Notes: generated by a model not told the origin, from the sequence alone. DNA of 64,000 bases from Lucinisca nassula (GCA_963580285.1 OY757026.1:60637396-60701395), one strand, 5' to 3'; positions 32,329-43,075 are shown, numbered from the stretch's first letter. Translations and numbers: made by a program.

Positions 32329-33844
32329 ATACATCCTATTTCCCAGCAAAAGATATGTAATATAGTGATATACATGCACACAATTTATGCTACTAATGAA
32401 CAGAATGCATTTATGCAGATGAGATAACTGAATAATAGATAATAAAGTTCTGATTCAGGCTGAAACTGTAATTCCTGACACATGTTGCAGACAATTAATG
32501 GGGTTATGAACTTTGACCAGACACTGACCATATAGTGAATCACCTTTACCTGTTGACCATCCATCTCACTGAACGGCTGGAAATCGCATTAGTCCAGTCC
32601 CAAAAGTTTTGGAGATCAGAAAGTATTAGAGAGGAGAAATAAATGCATTGCTAATACAAAGGAGAAAATATTGGTTAAACTTTTGGACTGATTCCAGTCT
32701 AGGGTCCACTAGATGAAGCTTCATACCAAATATCAAAGACCTGGGCCTTATGGTTTCATAGAAGAAGATTTTTAAAGATTTTCCCTATATAAGCCTATGT
32801 AAAACCAAAGGGCCCCGTGGCGGGGGCATTTTTTGTCCCAGCACTATAATTTGAACAATTTTGGTAGGGGTCCACTAGATGAAGCTTCATACCAAATATC
32901 AAAGTCCTTGGCCTTGTGGTTTCAGAGAAGAAGATTTTTAAAGATTTTCCCTATTTAAGCCTATGTAAAACCAAAGGGCCCCGGGGCGGGGGCATTTTTG
33001 GCCCCAGCACTATAATTTGAACAATCTTGGTAGGGGTCCACTAGATGAAGCTTCATACCAAATATCAAAGTCCTTGGCCTTGTGGTTTCAGAGAAGAAGA
33101 TTTTTAAAGATTTTCCCTATTTAAGCCTATGTAAAACCAAAGGGCCCCGGGGCGGGGGCATTTTTGGCCCCAGCACTATAATTTGAACAATCTTGGTAGG
33201 GGTCCACTAGATGAAGCTTCATACCAAATATCAAAGACCTGGGCCTTGTGGTTTCAGAGAAGAAGATTTTTTAAGTTTTCGGTGAAAAAAATCTATTTTT
33301 GGCTCCTGTGACCTAGATGTGCAACGGACCGGAACCATTTGAACAATTTTGAAAGGGGGCCACCTAAGGATCATTCCTGTGAAGTTTGGTCAAAATCCGA
33401 TCAGTGGTTTAGGAGGAGATGTCATTTAAAGAAATTGTTTACGCACGCACGCACGGACGCACGGACGCACGACGGACGACGGACAAAAAGTGATCCCAAA
33501 AGCTCACCTCGTCACTACGTGACGGTGAGCTAAAAAGCGTCAGTTGGATACAAATCTTGCCAGTTCCCTTTTTCTTTAGGGGAAACAAAGTAAAATTGTG
33601 CAGTGACAAAAAACAACAACACAAAACAGAAAATAAAACTAATAGCCTTACGGCCCATAAACACTGGAATAGTGATAATGAGCTGAAAAGCTTAACATCA
33701 ATTTAAGTAATTAGAGAGGCAATATTTGTATGCAAAATCACTTTAAAACCACTTTAAACACATCCTGGGCATTATAATGGCCCTTTTAACACATTTTACA
33801 CATTCTGGGCATTATTATGGCCCTTTAAACACAGATTTACACAT

Positions 33845-36800
33845 TTACACATAATCTTTGAATCTTGCTGGCTTTTTTCGCTCTCGTTGCGGCAAGTCCC
33901 GTGACTGAAATGCACATTTGTTTGCTATATTCCCAGACTCACGAGATCCACGTAGACTTTGACCAGCAAGCGTACCAGATAACCGTTTGAAATGCGATGT
34001 ATCTCGAGTGATCGTTTTATCTCCATGGCGTGCTGTTAACATCAAACCCTTTTTCTGAATGATTGTCCCTGGATTTGGATGAAAGGGCGGGGTCAGTTTA
34101 TTCTTTTTAGGCTGTTTTACGAGCCAGCATCTCCTGGCTTAGTCGTTGACTGTTTTGCGCCCGTTCTCTGATCCGCATATACTTTGCGTTTTAGCTTAGC
34201 TTTTCTGTGCCGATTACGGATTTGTTTATCACTACGTTTTACCGAAAACTGTGGTAAAAATGTTTTTACAGGTCTGTTGAACATGATTGTCCCAGGGGCC
34301 ATGCCTGTACTGGGATGTGGGCAGGCACGAAAGTTCATTAGAAATTTATTCATTTCCAGTTTATAGTCTTGACCTTCGATTACAGCTGTTTTATTGCTTT
34401 TTGCAATGGTGACATAAACCGTTCTGCTACACTATTTGCTTTCGGATGTAGCGGCGTAATCCTACGATGTTTGAATTCCATGCGCTTAGCAAACTGACGG
34501 AATTCATCACTTTGGAAGGGTGGTCCCGAATCTGACCTGCATACAGAGGGTATTCCAAATAAGGAAAATATACGTTCTAGCCTTGGGATAACTGCTTTTG
34601 CTGTAAGAGATGTCAATGTCTCTGTTATTGGGAATCTGCTATAGTCATCAATGATAACTAGAACATAGTTTGTATCATTTATAGGTCCGAGAAAGTCTAT
34701 TGACACTTCATCCCAAACCTGATTGGGTAATACACTGACTTTTACTGGCTCAGATGGGTTATGTGCTGACACAGATAGGCACGGTATACAGTTTTTGCAC
34801 TTTTCTTCAACAAGTGAGTCAATAAATGGAAACCACACCTTTTCTCTTAACAAAGTTTTTGTTTTGACAATTCCCAAGTGTCCTGCATGTGCGAGGTTTA
34901 CAACATGATTTTGTAAGCTAAATGGTATTACCAACCTTGATCCTCGCAATAATATCTCCTGTCCATCTACCTCCACTACAGTGAGTTCATGAGATACCTT
35001 CGAAAACACTCCGTAAGATCTGTTAATCCGACACAGTTTGTTGCTCCATCGATTCGTTTTGACTGATAAGATTGCATTTTGTAATGTTTTGTCTTGCTGT
35101 GTTGCAGAAGCTACGTCACACATATTCAGTGCTTTGGGTACTGAATTTGAAGCTATGAGTCGTACGTATTCCTCGGTAGAATTGTGGTCAGAATATCCAT
35201 TGAACGGATGACGGCTCATATAATCCGATATCATAAGGTCACCTGTTTTGTATGTCACTTTGAAATCGTATGTAGCAAGACGTAATCTCCAACGTTCAAG
35301 TCTCAGAGATTGTTGTTTGTTCTTTAACTTGCCAGTGCCAAATATGGCAGTAAGAGGTTTATGATCGGTGATCAGAGTGAATGATTTTCCGAACAGGAAC
35401 AAATGAAAATGTTCAACACCATACACTATAGCTAGACATTCTCTCTCTGTCTGAGAGTAACGTTGTTCCACCGGGCTTAGCGCTCGGCTGGCGTAAGCAA
35501 CAATTTTGTTGTCCTGGGACAATATTGCTCCTAAACCTACTGGCGATGCGTCTACCCATAGTTCTGTATCTTTTGACGGGTCGAAGTAGACCATGACAGT
35601 GTCACATGTTAATTTGTCTTTTAATGTCTGAAATGCACTATCTTGCTCATCAGTCCATAACCACTGTTCATTTTCTCTTGTTAGTCTCCGTAGAGGTTCT
35701 GTAAGGGTTGAATATTGGGGAATAAAACATGAAACATACCCTGTCATCCCAAGAAAACTCTTGACTTCCGAGGGCGTAGCAGGCATCTTGGCATTTTTGA
35801 TGGATTCTACCATCTCCGGGTCAGCTGAAATGCCATTTTCAGAGAAAATGTAGCCAAAGAATTTCACTTGTTTCTGACTGAATAAACACTTGCTTTTGTT
35901 AAGTGTCAAGTTTTTATATTTTAGGCGTTCAAACACTGCTTGTAAATTCCTATCGTGCTCTTGTTGATCTTTCCCATAAACAATTATGTCATCACTGATA
36001 TTGATACAACCGCTCAGTCCGTCTAAAGCCTTTCTTATTTCGTTATTAAATATTTCCGGCGAGGCGGAAATTCCATAATTCAGCCGTTTATAACGTCTTA
36101 GTCCTACGTGTGTGGAGAATACAGTTATGTTTCTACTCTCGGGGCTTAATTCGCACTGGTGGAAGCCATTATTCATATCCATTTTCGTAAAGATCTTTGC
36201 TCCATTTAAATGTGCGGTGATGTCATCGATTGTAGGTGTGATGTGTCTTTCCCGTTTGAAAGCCTCATTTGCCTTTCTCATATCGACACATATTCGAATG
36301 TCTCCATTTTTCCGTGGTGCGATAACAATAGGACTTACCCAGTCTGTTGGGCCGTCTACCTTTTCGATTATGTCCAAACTTTCCAGCCTTTCTAATTCAT
36401 TTTCCACTTTTTCACGCATGTGAAACGGAATTCTGCGGTGATGTTGCGCCACAGGTTGAACGGTTTCATCGATGTGTAACTTAATTTGCGTGTCTTTCAA
36501 CTTTCCGATGCCCTTAAATAGGTCCGAATATTGTCTGACCAAATTTGTCACATTTCCAGCTGAATTGTCTATGTTTACTTCCTGAACAGAGTTTATTTCT
36601 GGGATTATATCCAATTGAACAGAGATGTCATATGATAACAAAGAGTCATTATTTCCACCTATTATGTAGAACACTGCTGTCGATATTTTCTTAGTCGTCT
36701 CAACAGTCGCTGTAAAGTTTCCTTTGATCGGTAACTTATGTTTTTGTCCATACGCATACGCTTTTGTATCTGTCTTAGAGATTACAGGCCGTGTTTTCAT

Positions 36801-37091
36801 TCTATCAAGAAGTGATTCATTCAGTAAATTGATTGAACTACCTGAATCCACTAGCAGTCTGCATTTTAGCCCATTGATAAGAACATCCGTTTTCGGCGGT
36901 TTTCTTTTCACCTGATTGACTTTTATTCCGAATGAAATGTCCAAATCAGAATTCTCCGACTCGTGGGCTTCACTTTCCGAGTCTGAGCACACAACTGAGT
37001 CAAGATCGACTTGTTTTACTCCATACTGTCCATTTTTACGACCGTCTTTCCTTTTCTTTTTGAGGCAAACTGAAACAAAATGATTCTGTTT
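33845..37091 (-). pseudogene. Ty3/gypsy pol polyprotein, frame-broken
   Basis: The long open part runs from 37091 to a stop at 34380, in the same frame as gag. Counting from the Met at 36992, the protease motif VDSGSS is near residue 50. The RT has TKMDMNNGFHQ and the ISDD catalytic box (35988-35993, residues about 334-335). RNase H follows (WVDASPVGLGA, about 480). The integrase has a zinc-binding H/C region (HAGHLGI ... CKNCIPC, about 700-735) and catalytic DDE in VSIDFLG, CRSDSG and NSVAERF. Past 34380 the integrase C-terminal region continues in a second frame (34117-34378, MAPGTIMFNRP) and then a third (33845-34120, ITRDTSHFKRL, the GPY/F-type tail). Two single-base-scale breaks are therefore present near 34385 and 34120, so this copy should not yield a complete integrase unless they are assembly errors. 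Confidence 0.93.
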
Positions 37092-37826
37092 CTAACAGTA
37101 TGCACAAAACTTCCCTTTTGCAGGACAAGGGTCTTGTTTGTGAGGAAAATCACCTCCGCAGTTACGGCATTTTACACTTTTGTGGCCTGTAGTTACATTC
37201 CGACTCTGTCTGTTTTGACGCCCTGGCCTTCTTTTGCTCGGCACCGACTTGAGTTTAATTGTCTGTTCAAAACTGAGGTCATTTGAGTGTCCATTTTCCA
37301 TTTCTTTTGCCTGATTATTTGCGAGTTCCATTGTCCTAGCAGCTAACAACATATTTTCCAAGGTAAGATTTTCCTGGAGAACCTTGCGTCGTAGTTTTGC
37401 GGATTTACATCCTTGAAGAATCTGGGATTTAAGTTCTCTTGGTTTATCCGTGAACCTACAATACTCCGCTTTTTTCCTAAGGCGTGTCGCGAACTCGTCC
37501 ACCGTTTCTGACTCCAATTGTTTCATTTGGCGAAACTGGAAGATTTCAAATTCTTCATTGACTTGTGGTTTGAAGTAGGTTGTGAGGGCTTCTTTTGTTT
37601 CGTCGTACCCACTTTCGTCTCCCGTATTTGGTAAGGTTTGGAAGATGTCGAATACCTCGTCTCCTGAGTAGTGTAATAACAGAGCCTTGCGTCTTTTCTT
37701 ACTGTCAATGTTCATACCGACAAATAAGTTTTCAAGCTTTTGGAGATATTTCTCCCACCGATGTCCAAGTGAGGAAGTGTCCCCATTTGTGTCAAATTTG
37801 GGAAACGCTGGTAACGATGTAGCCAT
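37092..37826 (-). CDS. Ty3/gypsy Gag, ending at a stop inside the zinc knuckle
   Basis: 244 residues starting MATSLPAFPKFDTNGD. Capsid-type region FFxxL-like helices (KRRKALLLHYSGDEVFDIF, EALTTYFKPQ, FRQMKQLESETVDEFATRLR), then a basic region and CRNCGGDFPHKQDPCPAKG followed by FCAYC. A TAG stop (37092-37094) falls immediately after CAYC, in the x4 spacer of a CCHC knuckle whose remaining His and Cys (NHFVSVC) lie in frame downstream, at the start of pol. Gag binds and packages the element RNA in cytoplasmic particles. The stop is either a nonsense mutation in a single gag-pol frame or a programmed readthrough site. Confidence 0.9.
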   Translation of the reverse strand: MATSLPAFPKFDTNGDTSSLGHRWEKYLQKLENLFVGMNIDSKKRRKALLLHYSGDEVFDIFQTLPNTGDESGYDETKEALTTYFKPQVNEEFEIFQFRQMKQLESETVDEFATRLRKKAEYCRFTDKPRELKSQILQGCKSAKLRRKVLQENLTLENMLLAARTMELANNQAKEMENGHSNDLSFEQTIKLKSVPSKRRPGRQNRQSRNVTTGHKSVKCRNCGGDFPHKQDPCPAKGKFCAYC

Positions 37827-37939
37827 GCTGACCTTTGTTTTCAGAACATTGCGCAGACAATGTTTGTTATAACAGAAATAATTCCATAAAATAACGAAAT
37901 TATTATGTTCACAGATCGTTATCCAGGTGATTTAAAAAA

Positions 37940-37961
37940 CACTTTTATCCTCGTCGCCAGA
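37940..37961 (-). promoter_or_regulatory. Primer-binding region after the 5' LTR
   Basis: On the minus strand TCTGGCGACGAGGATAAAAG follows the 5' LTR directly. TGGCGACGAGG-type sequences are common at this place in Ty3/gypsy elements; I cannot name the primer tRNA. Confidence 0.6.
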
Positions 37962-38173
37962 TGTAGTGTCGAGTGGTTAAGTATAAGACAAGGCTGGTGT
38001 GAGTCTACACTACTGGTTTAATATACATCATACATAATCGACATACATACTACAAGTGTCTGCTATTTAGAATGTCTGTGCATATCTAATGGAGTAGGCG
38101 GGGCTTAGATTAATTGTTGATCGGCTTCGAACAGATTCTCACACGGTCTCATTCAACTACTCACTATACTATA
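37962..38173 (-). repeat. 5' LTR of the Ty3/gypsy element
   Basis: 212 bp with the same ends as the LTR at 25495-25706; two substitutions between them. Followed by GCTTG (38174-38178), the target duplication. Confidence 0.95.
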
Positions 38174-38178
38174 GCTTG

Positions 38179-39820
38179 TAAGGCTTTCTGATTAGTTTTT
38201 TTATAGGTGCAGTAATGTAATTGGCAACAAAAGTCTTTATCATAGAAATTTCAGCACCTAAATCCAGAATTAATTGTAGGGGAAAATGTTTGTAGAAAAC
38301 TTTCATTTGGGGAGACTGCTTAGTGCTTATGCGACGCATTGTGGACACTAAACGTAAACTATGTGTTGGAAGTTCTTCTATTGGTACACTGTTATGAGGT
38401 ATTAGATAGTCATCACTATCACTGTCATAGTCTTGGATATCAGTAATTTCTCTGGTTATACGTGTTTTGCTGAGATAAGCTTTGTCTGATTCAGGTAATT
38501 ATTTACACTTGCTTAAAAATGCTGGTATGAGCGACCAGCTTGTTTACACAAAGGACATGATACACGTGTTTTGTTGAGTTGTTTGGAATCTTTTGCTCCA
38601 GCATTTCAGTGGTTTCTTGCTGCCGAGTCCTCACCGTTGTCTCACGTCTGTGGTTCTTTGATTTTTGTGTTCACGGAGATGTTGCACTGATGAGTTAGGA
38701 GGCCTTCATACGGACTGAACAAATTATTTGTCTAAATCGCGACGGAAGTAAGGGCGAGGATTGTGGCCACGTAAAATCGATTTAAGCCCCCCAGTGGAAA
38801 TCTTCCACTTACCGTTCCAAGGCGGCTCTTCTGTGGCGATTTATTTATGTTGTTGTTTGTTACTTACTGTGTGTATCACTTGTGTCTTTTGGTTTTGGAT
38901 GGCCATATGGCCATTTTGTGGGAAAGTAACTGTCCTTATGGCCTTCCTTTGTTTAGGTTTCCATTATGGTCTGGTCGCTTAATGTTTGTATTTCTTTCCC
39001 TTTGGTGTCTTTTTCGGTGGAGTAAGTTAATTGTATCAATTCCTGATCTTTGTTTTACTTCTACTTATGAACAATGGCACTGTAACTTTTAAAAGCAGCT
39101 CTTAAGACTTTTGATTCATTAGATGCGTATATGTCTTCAAGTAAACTATCAAGAGCTTGATATATCTCTGGTTTAATTGAAGAAAGAGTTTGTGACCTGA
39201 GCTCTGTCCCGTAACGCTGTTTCACCAATGCAGGTAGATCTGGGTGAACAAGTCTTAACCAGGTAAGAACAACAAAGTTTTCAAGAGTAGGAGACATATC
39301 CTCATCGTATTCAGTATTCACCATGATGACGAATCGAGCCATTCAATTTAAGCAGATTGTCTTCAGTAAAGCTGTTTAGTCTTTGAAAGAGCTCCCCGGG
39401 ATGTTCTCCTGGTTCTAAATGAATGTTATTAAAATCGAGAAAGTGAGAACCACTGGACTGGAATCCAAAATGTAAGCGAATGGCTTGCCAAATTTGATTT
39501 ACTGATACTGAATTTTTCGCTATTGTATTTCTAGAAATAATAGGGCAATAATTGGCTATCTGCCCAAGCATTAGCTCTAAATGGGTCGATTTTTGCGCAG
39601 CGGTCCGTCTAGAAGCTTCTGGAATAGTATCACCGTCATCAGCAAGTCCACGTAGTGGTTTTGTAGAGCTCTTTTTTAACCATGTGGCGCCCTCCACAAG
39701 AAAGGGTGCAAAATTTGGGTCTAGAGATAGAGTATATTGTAAATTTTGTCTCCAGGCCTCAAAAGAGGTAATTGTCTCATTCTTGGTCAATGCCCACTGT
39801 TTTGGAGCACGGATAGCCAT
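38179..39820 (-). pseudogene. Gag and protease start of the older LTR retroelement (LTR-2)
   Basis: 39311-39820 encodes [20 protein letters not shown] and [17 protein letters not shown], a retroelement Gag; it runs on in a shifted frame at 39061-39342 ([20 protein letters not shown]). Degenerate nucleocapsid-like sequence follows to about 38500, with a CPLCKQAGRS knuckle (38518-38566). The protease active site is LILDLGAEISMI (38239-38275; DLGA in place of the usual DTGA). Several frameshifts and stops make it dead. It resumes at 25432-25489 on the far side of the Ty3 insertion. A second fragment of the same family is at 61560-61745. LTR-2 is more diverged in gag than the Ty3 element, and the family within LTR elements is not certain. 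Confidence 0.8.
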
Positions 39821-40030
39821 TTTCAGGAACAGAAAGTAGTAACTGTGTAATCTACAAAGGTATAAACACGACTTTTTTCAACAGTTCTGCTCTTGAACTG
39901 CTTCGTTCAAACCAGGTAAGGTATCAATCGTCTCTGTTAGGCTGAGGAATCTACAAGAACTGGGTCTCTTGCAAGAAACGTAGGTAAAAACTTCGCTGCC
40001 AGTGAGTAAAGGAGACAACATAAACGAATG
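39821..40030 (-). other. Probable 5' leader of LTR-2
   Basis: Upstream of the LTR-2 Gag start. On the minus strand a CTGGCAGCGAAG stretch (about 39990-40005) resembles a primer-binding site, preceded by CACCAATAAATACG, a possible LTR polyadenylation signal. LTR limits cannot be set without a second LTR. Confidence 0.4.
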
Positions 40031-40159
40031 ATATCGTATTTATTGGTGAAATTATTATAGTCCCAGAAAATTATCCGCTTGATCAAGATGGAGGCAAAAT
40101 ATATCTATATCCAACAAGGTCAACTCTCACTAGACAACATATATCCGCAACTGCAAACC

Positions 40160-40790
40160 ACTTGACAATGAATACAATGGCGGAAGCTTTTAGCCCCACT
40201 TCTAGACATTTGGATGATTTATTAAATATTGATTATATCTATTTCGATGGTTTGATCAGTCAAATTTACCCCCCCCCCCCAACATCAGTTAAATAAAGCA
40301 AATTCTTCTGATACCGAGGCCCCGTTTTTGGATTTACATCTATCTATTGTGGAGGGGTGGGTTTCTTGCAAAATTTATGATAAACGCGATGATTTTGATT
40401 TTGAGATTGTAAATGTTTCTTTTAAATTTTTGGATGGTGATGTTGCTCGCGCGCCATCCTATGGCGTTTATATTTCGCAATTAATTCGATTTGCCGGAGT
40501 GTGTAGTCATGTAACTGACTTCAACACTCGTAATAAATTGTTAACGGCTAAACTTTTTAATCAGGGTTATCGGTCCCACAAACAACGCAAAGCCTTTTCA
40601 AAATTTTATAGACGTCCGATTTAATTTCAAATTGCAATATTGGACTTAAATCTCTTTTGCAACAAGGTCTATCGGAACCCGAATTTAGTGGTGACTTAGT
40701 ATATAAATTCAGAAAAAAAGTATATAACCGCGATGACTTCAACACCCAATTTCATAAAATCAATCTTCGATATAAAAAGATTGGGTACAA
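40160..40790 (+). pseudogene. Reverse transcriptase fragment, 5' half, split by AT1
   Basis: Encodes TSRHLDDLLNIDYIYFDGLI (catalytic YxDD replaced by HLDD), then SSDTEAPFLDLHLSIVEGWV, KIYDKRDDFDFEIVN and SYGVYISQLIRFAGVCSHVT, KAFSKFYRR, and in another frame LLQQGLSEPEFSGDLVYKFR and YKKIGYN. This is a palm-thumb region of an RT type frequent in aquatic invertebrate genomes, possibly Penelope-like; the class is uncertain. A C-run at 40267-40280 and frame changes inactivate it. The gene is cut at GGGTACAA (40783-40790) and resumes at 43618. Confidence 0.8.
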
Positions 40791-40934
40791 CGTTAATGGG
40801 ACAGCTCGGCACATAGCAAACTCGGCACATAGCCAACTCGGCACATAACCAAATCGGCCCATAAAAACTCGGCACATAGCAAATTCGGTCCACAATAGTT
40901 ATACAACATATTAAGCTGTACATTAATACTTTAT

Positions 40935-41285
40935 TGAACAGACTCAATAAAACCGAGTCTGCTATTTTCGTTTATTTGGTGTATTCTTTGCTTCCAAAGG
41001 ATCTAACTATTCAGAACTTATTTATCTTCACTGCCCGTACATCCATCATAGTGTAGATTATATTTTCTGGTCCTTTGGGATCATTGGGTTCATTTAGAAT
41101 CATTTTGAAAATAGAGTTCTGCTTAAGCCGGTGCTACAGGGCGTGGCCGTTGTTGCACATTTTACCATTACAGTGTTGCACATTTCAGTACTGGTCATGA
41201 ACAGACTCAATAAAACCGAGTCTGCTATTTTCGTTTATTTGGTGTATTCTTTGCTTCCAAAGGATCTAACTATTCAGAACTTTTT
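40935..41285. repeat. 85-bp direct repeat, 266 bp apart
   Basis: GAACAGACTCAATAAAACCG to AACTATTCAGAACTT occurs at about 40935-41022 and 41201-41283. It includes the family K arm motif TGCTTCCAAAGGATCTAAC. Confidence 0.8.
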
Positions 41286-41350
41286 TATTGCCTGTTTTTT
41301 TTTTTTTTTTTTTGTTATTATAATTATTTTATAATATTTATATATATGCA

Positions 41351-41668
41351 TCGGCCCCTGCCCATCGGGGCTTAAAGAAATACATGGGCTGCATTGTGTT
41401 TCCACGCAGAGCTGAAATCCGAACGCACACGAGTACTGGTGACCCGCTTAGAGGATGGACCGTCCATGCTTATAAACCCTATTGGTTTAAACATGCTTAT
41501 AAACCCTATTGGTTTAAATGAAACCAATCAAGATCAAGATGGGGCGACAGGGCTGGAGATGTCTTTTCATCTCAATGTCGGGTAAAAGTCCCACAAAATT
41601 GGAAGCAACGTCTTCAAAATGACCTATACAGTGTTTACGGGGACGTTAAACCTCAAACAAACAAACAA
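41351..41668 (+). mobile_element. SINE family C copy with internal duplication
   Basis: Head CGGCCCCTGCCCATCGGGGC, tail CAAACAAACAAACAAGG; flanks TTATATATATGCAT repeated on both sides as target duplication. An internal block, ATGCTTATAAACCCTATTGG, is duplicated in tandem. Confidence 0.88.
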
Positions 41669-41715
41669 GGTTATATATATATGCATATTAAATAAAATAG
41701 TTTATAGTTTATTAT

Positions 41716-41748
<33 letters not shown>

Positions 41749-42239
41749 ATTTTCAAATCATCTTAATAGACTCTGAATATGGCCTCATTGCTACACTAAT
41801 TATCTGATTAATCAGACGATGACTGGAAGTTAATTCAGAAAAGCTGTGAATGTGATGTTCGGGACACATTGCCACTGGCAATGATTGCCCAGCCGAGCTG
41901 AACACACATTATTACGATACGATACGATACGAATCCTTTATTCATGAAAGTGCAACAGGCCACACGCAGGTGGCATAAGTGCATAGCAACAGAACATAGC
42001 AAATACAACGTGACGCCAAAGTACATATCATCTGCAAAAGAAATTGGGTTACGCACACAATGCCTGAACAGAGGTCGTCACCATCGACTCGGCGTCAAAA
42101 CGCCGAATCGACACCTCGACATCATTCAAACGTCGTGCGTGGTTTCCGTGTTTTTTCGATCATTTTCAATGGTTGCTTACTGTAATGAACCAGTTATGCA
42201 AATCCTAGGAGGGACATGTATATAATTATATATACAACA

Positions 42240-42490
42240 CGTGAACAAGTCCGTGAAATAAACACCCCCCTGAACCCCATTTTATATAGGGGGTATATTA
42301 TAATTTTCCCATTTCTGACTAAGGCAGGGACTGTTGGTACCCGCTAGAACCGCCCCATTTTCCAACGAGCATCCACAACCCATGTTTGCGGTATAATAAG
42401 GAAAATGTATTGGATTTTTCATCAGAAAAGTGGTCATTTTGAAGATGTGAAAAAAGCACTTTATTGCACGGGCTTGTTATCGTAACATAC
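42240..42490. repeat. Diverged palindromic MITE family P1
   Basis: Ends GTGAACAAGTCCGTGAAATA and TTGCACGGGCTTGTTATCGT; decayed core CCGCTAGAACCGCCCC. This is a subfamily using AACAAGTCCGTG instead of ACACGCCTA at its ends. Confidence 0.65.
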
Positions 42491-43007
42491 TGTAAAAAAT
42501 TCGTCTATACATATATATTTCGACAATTTCGCTGCATTAACTAAATGTACATGTCTGTATCTCTTTCCGCTCAAGAGGGTTACACTCTCCCTGAATGTAT
42601 GCCGACGCTTGTAGGACAAGTCATGTCGGCAAGAGGGGGTGACTGCCCGTTTACCTTGAGCTTCAGAGTACGATTTCCTTGACCGTAACCTTGTGCCGAA
42701 AATGAAATGCAGAAGGCGTACGTGTCAAGGACTGGAACTACAGCCTTTCATTTCTTTATTATTTATTTATTTTATTTTTTCTTATTTATTTATTTATTTT
42801 TATTTATTTATTTTTTTTTTGGTTTGTTTGACAACACGCCAAGAATTTTTTTTTTTTATTTAGCCAGGCCTGAAATTGACTCTTGCTCAATTTAACATCT
42901 TTTCAGGGCTATACTACTTAACCCCCTTGCACCAATACACCTCCCCATACATGACAGGGGCCCGCCGGTTGGGTTATCATGAAAATTTAGTTCGAAAACA
43001 GCCGAAC

Positions 43008-43075
43008 TTTACGCAAACAATGTAGGCCCCGATCAGACGCCACTTTTGCGGCGCCCGATCTGGGCCGGCACTGCC
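43008..43075. repeat. Hairpin MITE core, family P2
   Basis: CCCCGATCAGACGCCACTTT/GCGGCGCCCGATCTGGGCC stem. Confidence 0.65.

Larger units (their letters stand above)
28340..32701. mobile_element. 4.36-kb terminal-inverted-repeat element with 9-bp target duplication
   Basis: Ends TAGACTGGAAACAGTCCA and its complement TAGACTGGAATCAGTCCA. A second inverted match, GACTGGACTAATGCGAT, lies about 110 bp inside both ends (near 28455 and 32595). GGGTCCACT flanks it at 28331-28339 and 32702-32710, and the 165-bp array reads straight through when it is removed. The interior holds SINEs, P1/P2 hairpins and a GACCTTGACC element but no recognisable transposase, so it is non-autonomous. An 8-9-bp duplication fits Mutator-like, hAT, Merlin or P superfamilies; none can be chosen from the sequence. 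Confidence 0.85.
26290..33532. mobile_element. 165-bp-monomer tandem element (pearl/Helitron-like), copy 1
   Basis: Begins CAAGAGGGCCATGATGGCCC (containing the short palindrome AGGGCCATGATGGCCCT) and ends with a hairpin AGCTCACC...GGTGAGCT followed by AAAA. Between lie about 12 monomers to 28339 and about four from 32702, period 164-168 bp. Each monomer carries CTAGATGAAGCTTCATACCA, AGATTTTTAAAGATTTTCCC and AAACCAAAGGGCCCCGG. A non-repeated tail (33270-33532) includes ACGCACGGACGCACG. No protein is encoded. The layout of unique ends, a tandem core and a 3' hairpin resembles bivalve pearl elements and non-autonomous Helitron-like elements; the class is inferred. It is inserted in the Ty3 3' region and interrupted by 28340-32701. 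Confidence 0.8.
25495..38173 (-). mobile_element. Ty3/gypsy retrotransposon, full-length, interrupted
   Basis: Minus-strand element with two 212-bp LTRs, a 5-bp target duplication GCTTG (25490-25494, 38174-38178), primer-binding region, gag, pol and polypurine tract in the correct order. The span is 12.7 kb only because a 7.2-kb repeat element (26290-33532) sits in its 3' region; without it the length is about 5.4 kb. The pol order protease, RT, RNase H, integrase identifies Ty3/gypsy; the ISDD polymerase box and gag resemble K02A2.6-type elements. It lies inside the protease region of the older LTR-2. Confidence 0.93.

Noticed and set aside
36112..36915. Plus-strand open frames opposite the Ty3 pol
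   Set aside because: Antisense shadows of a recognisable polyprotein.
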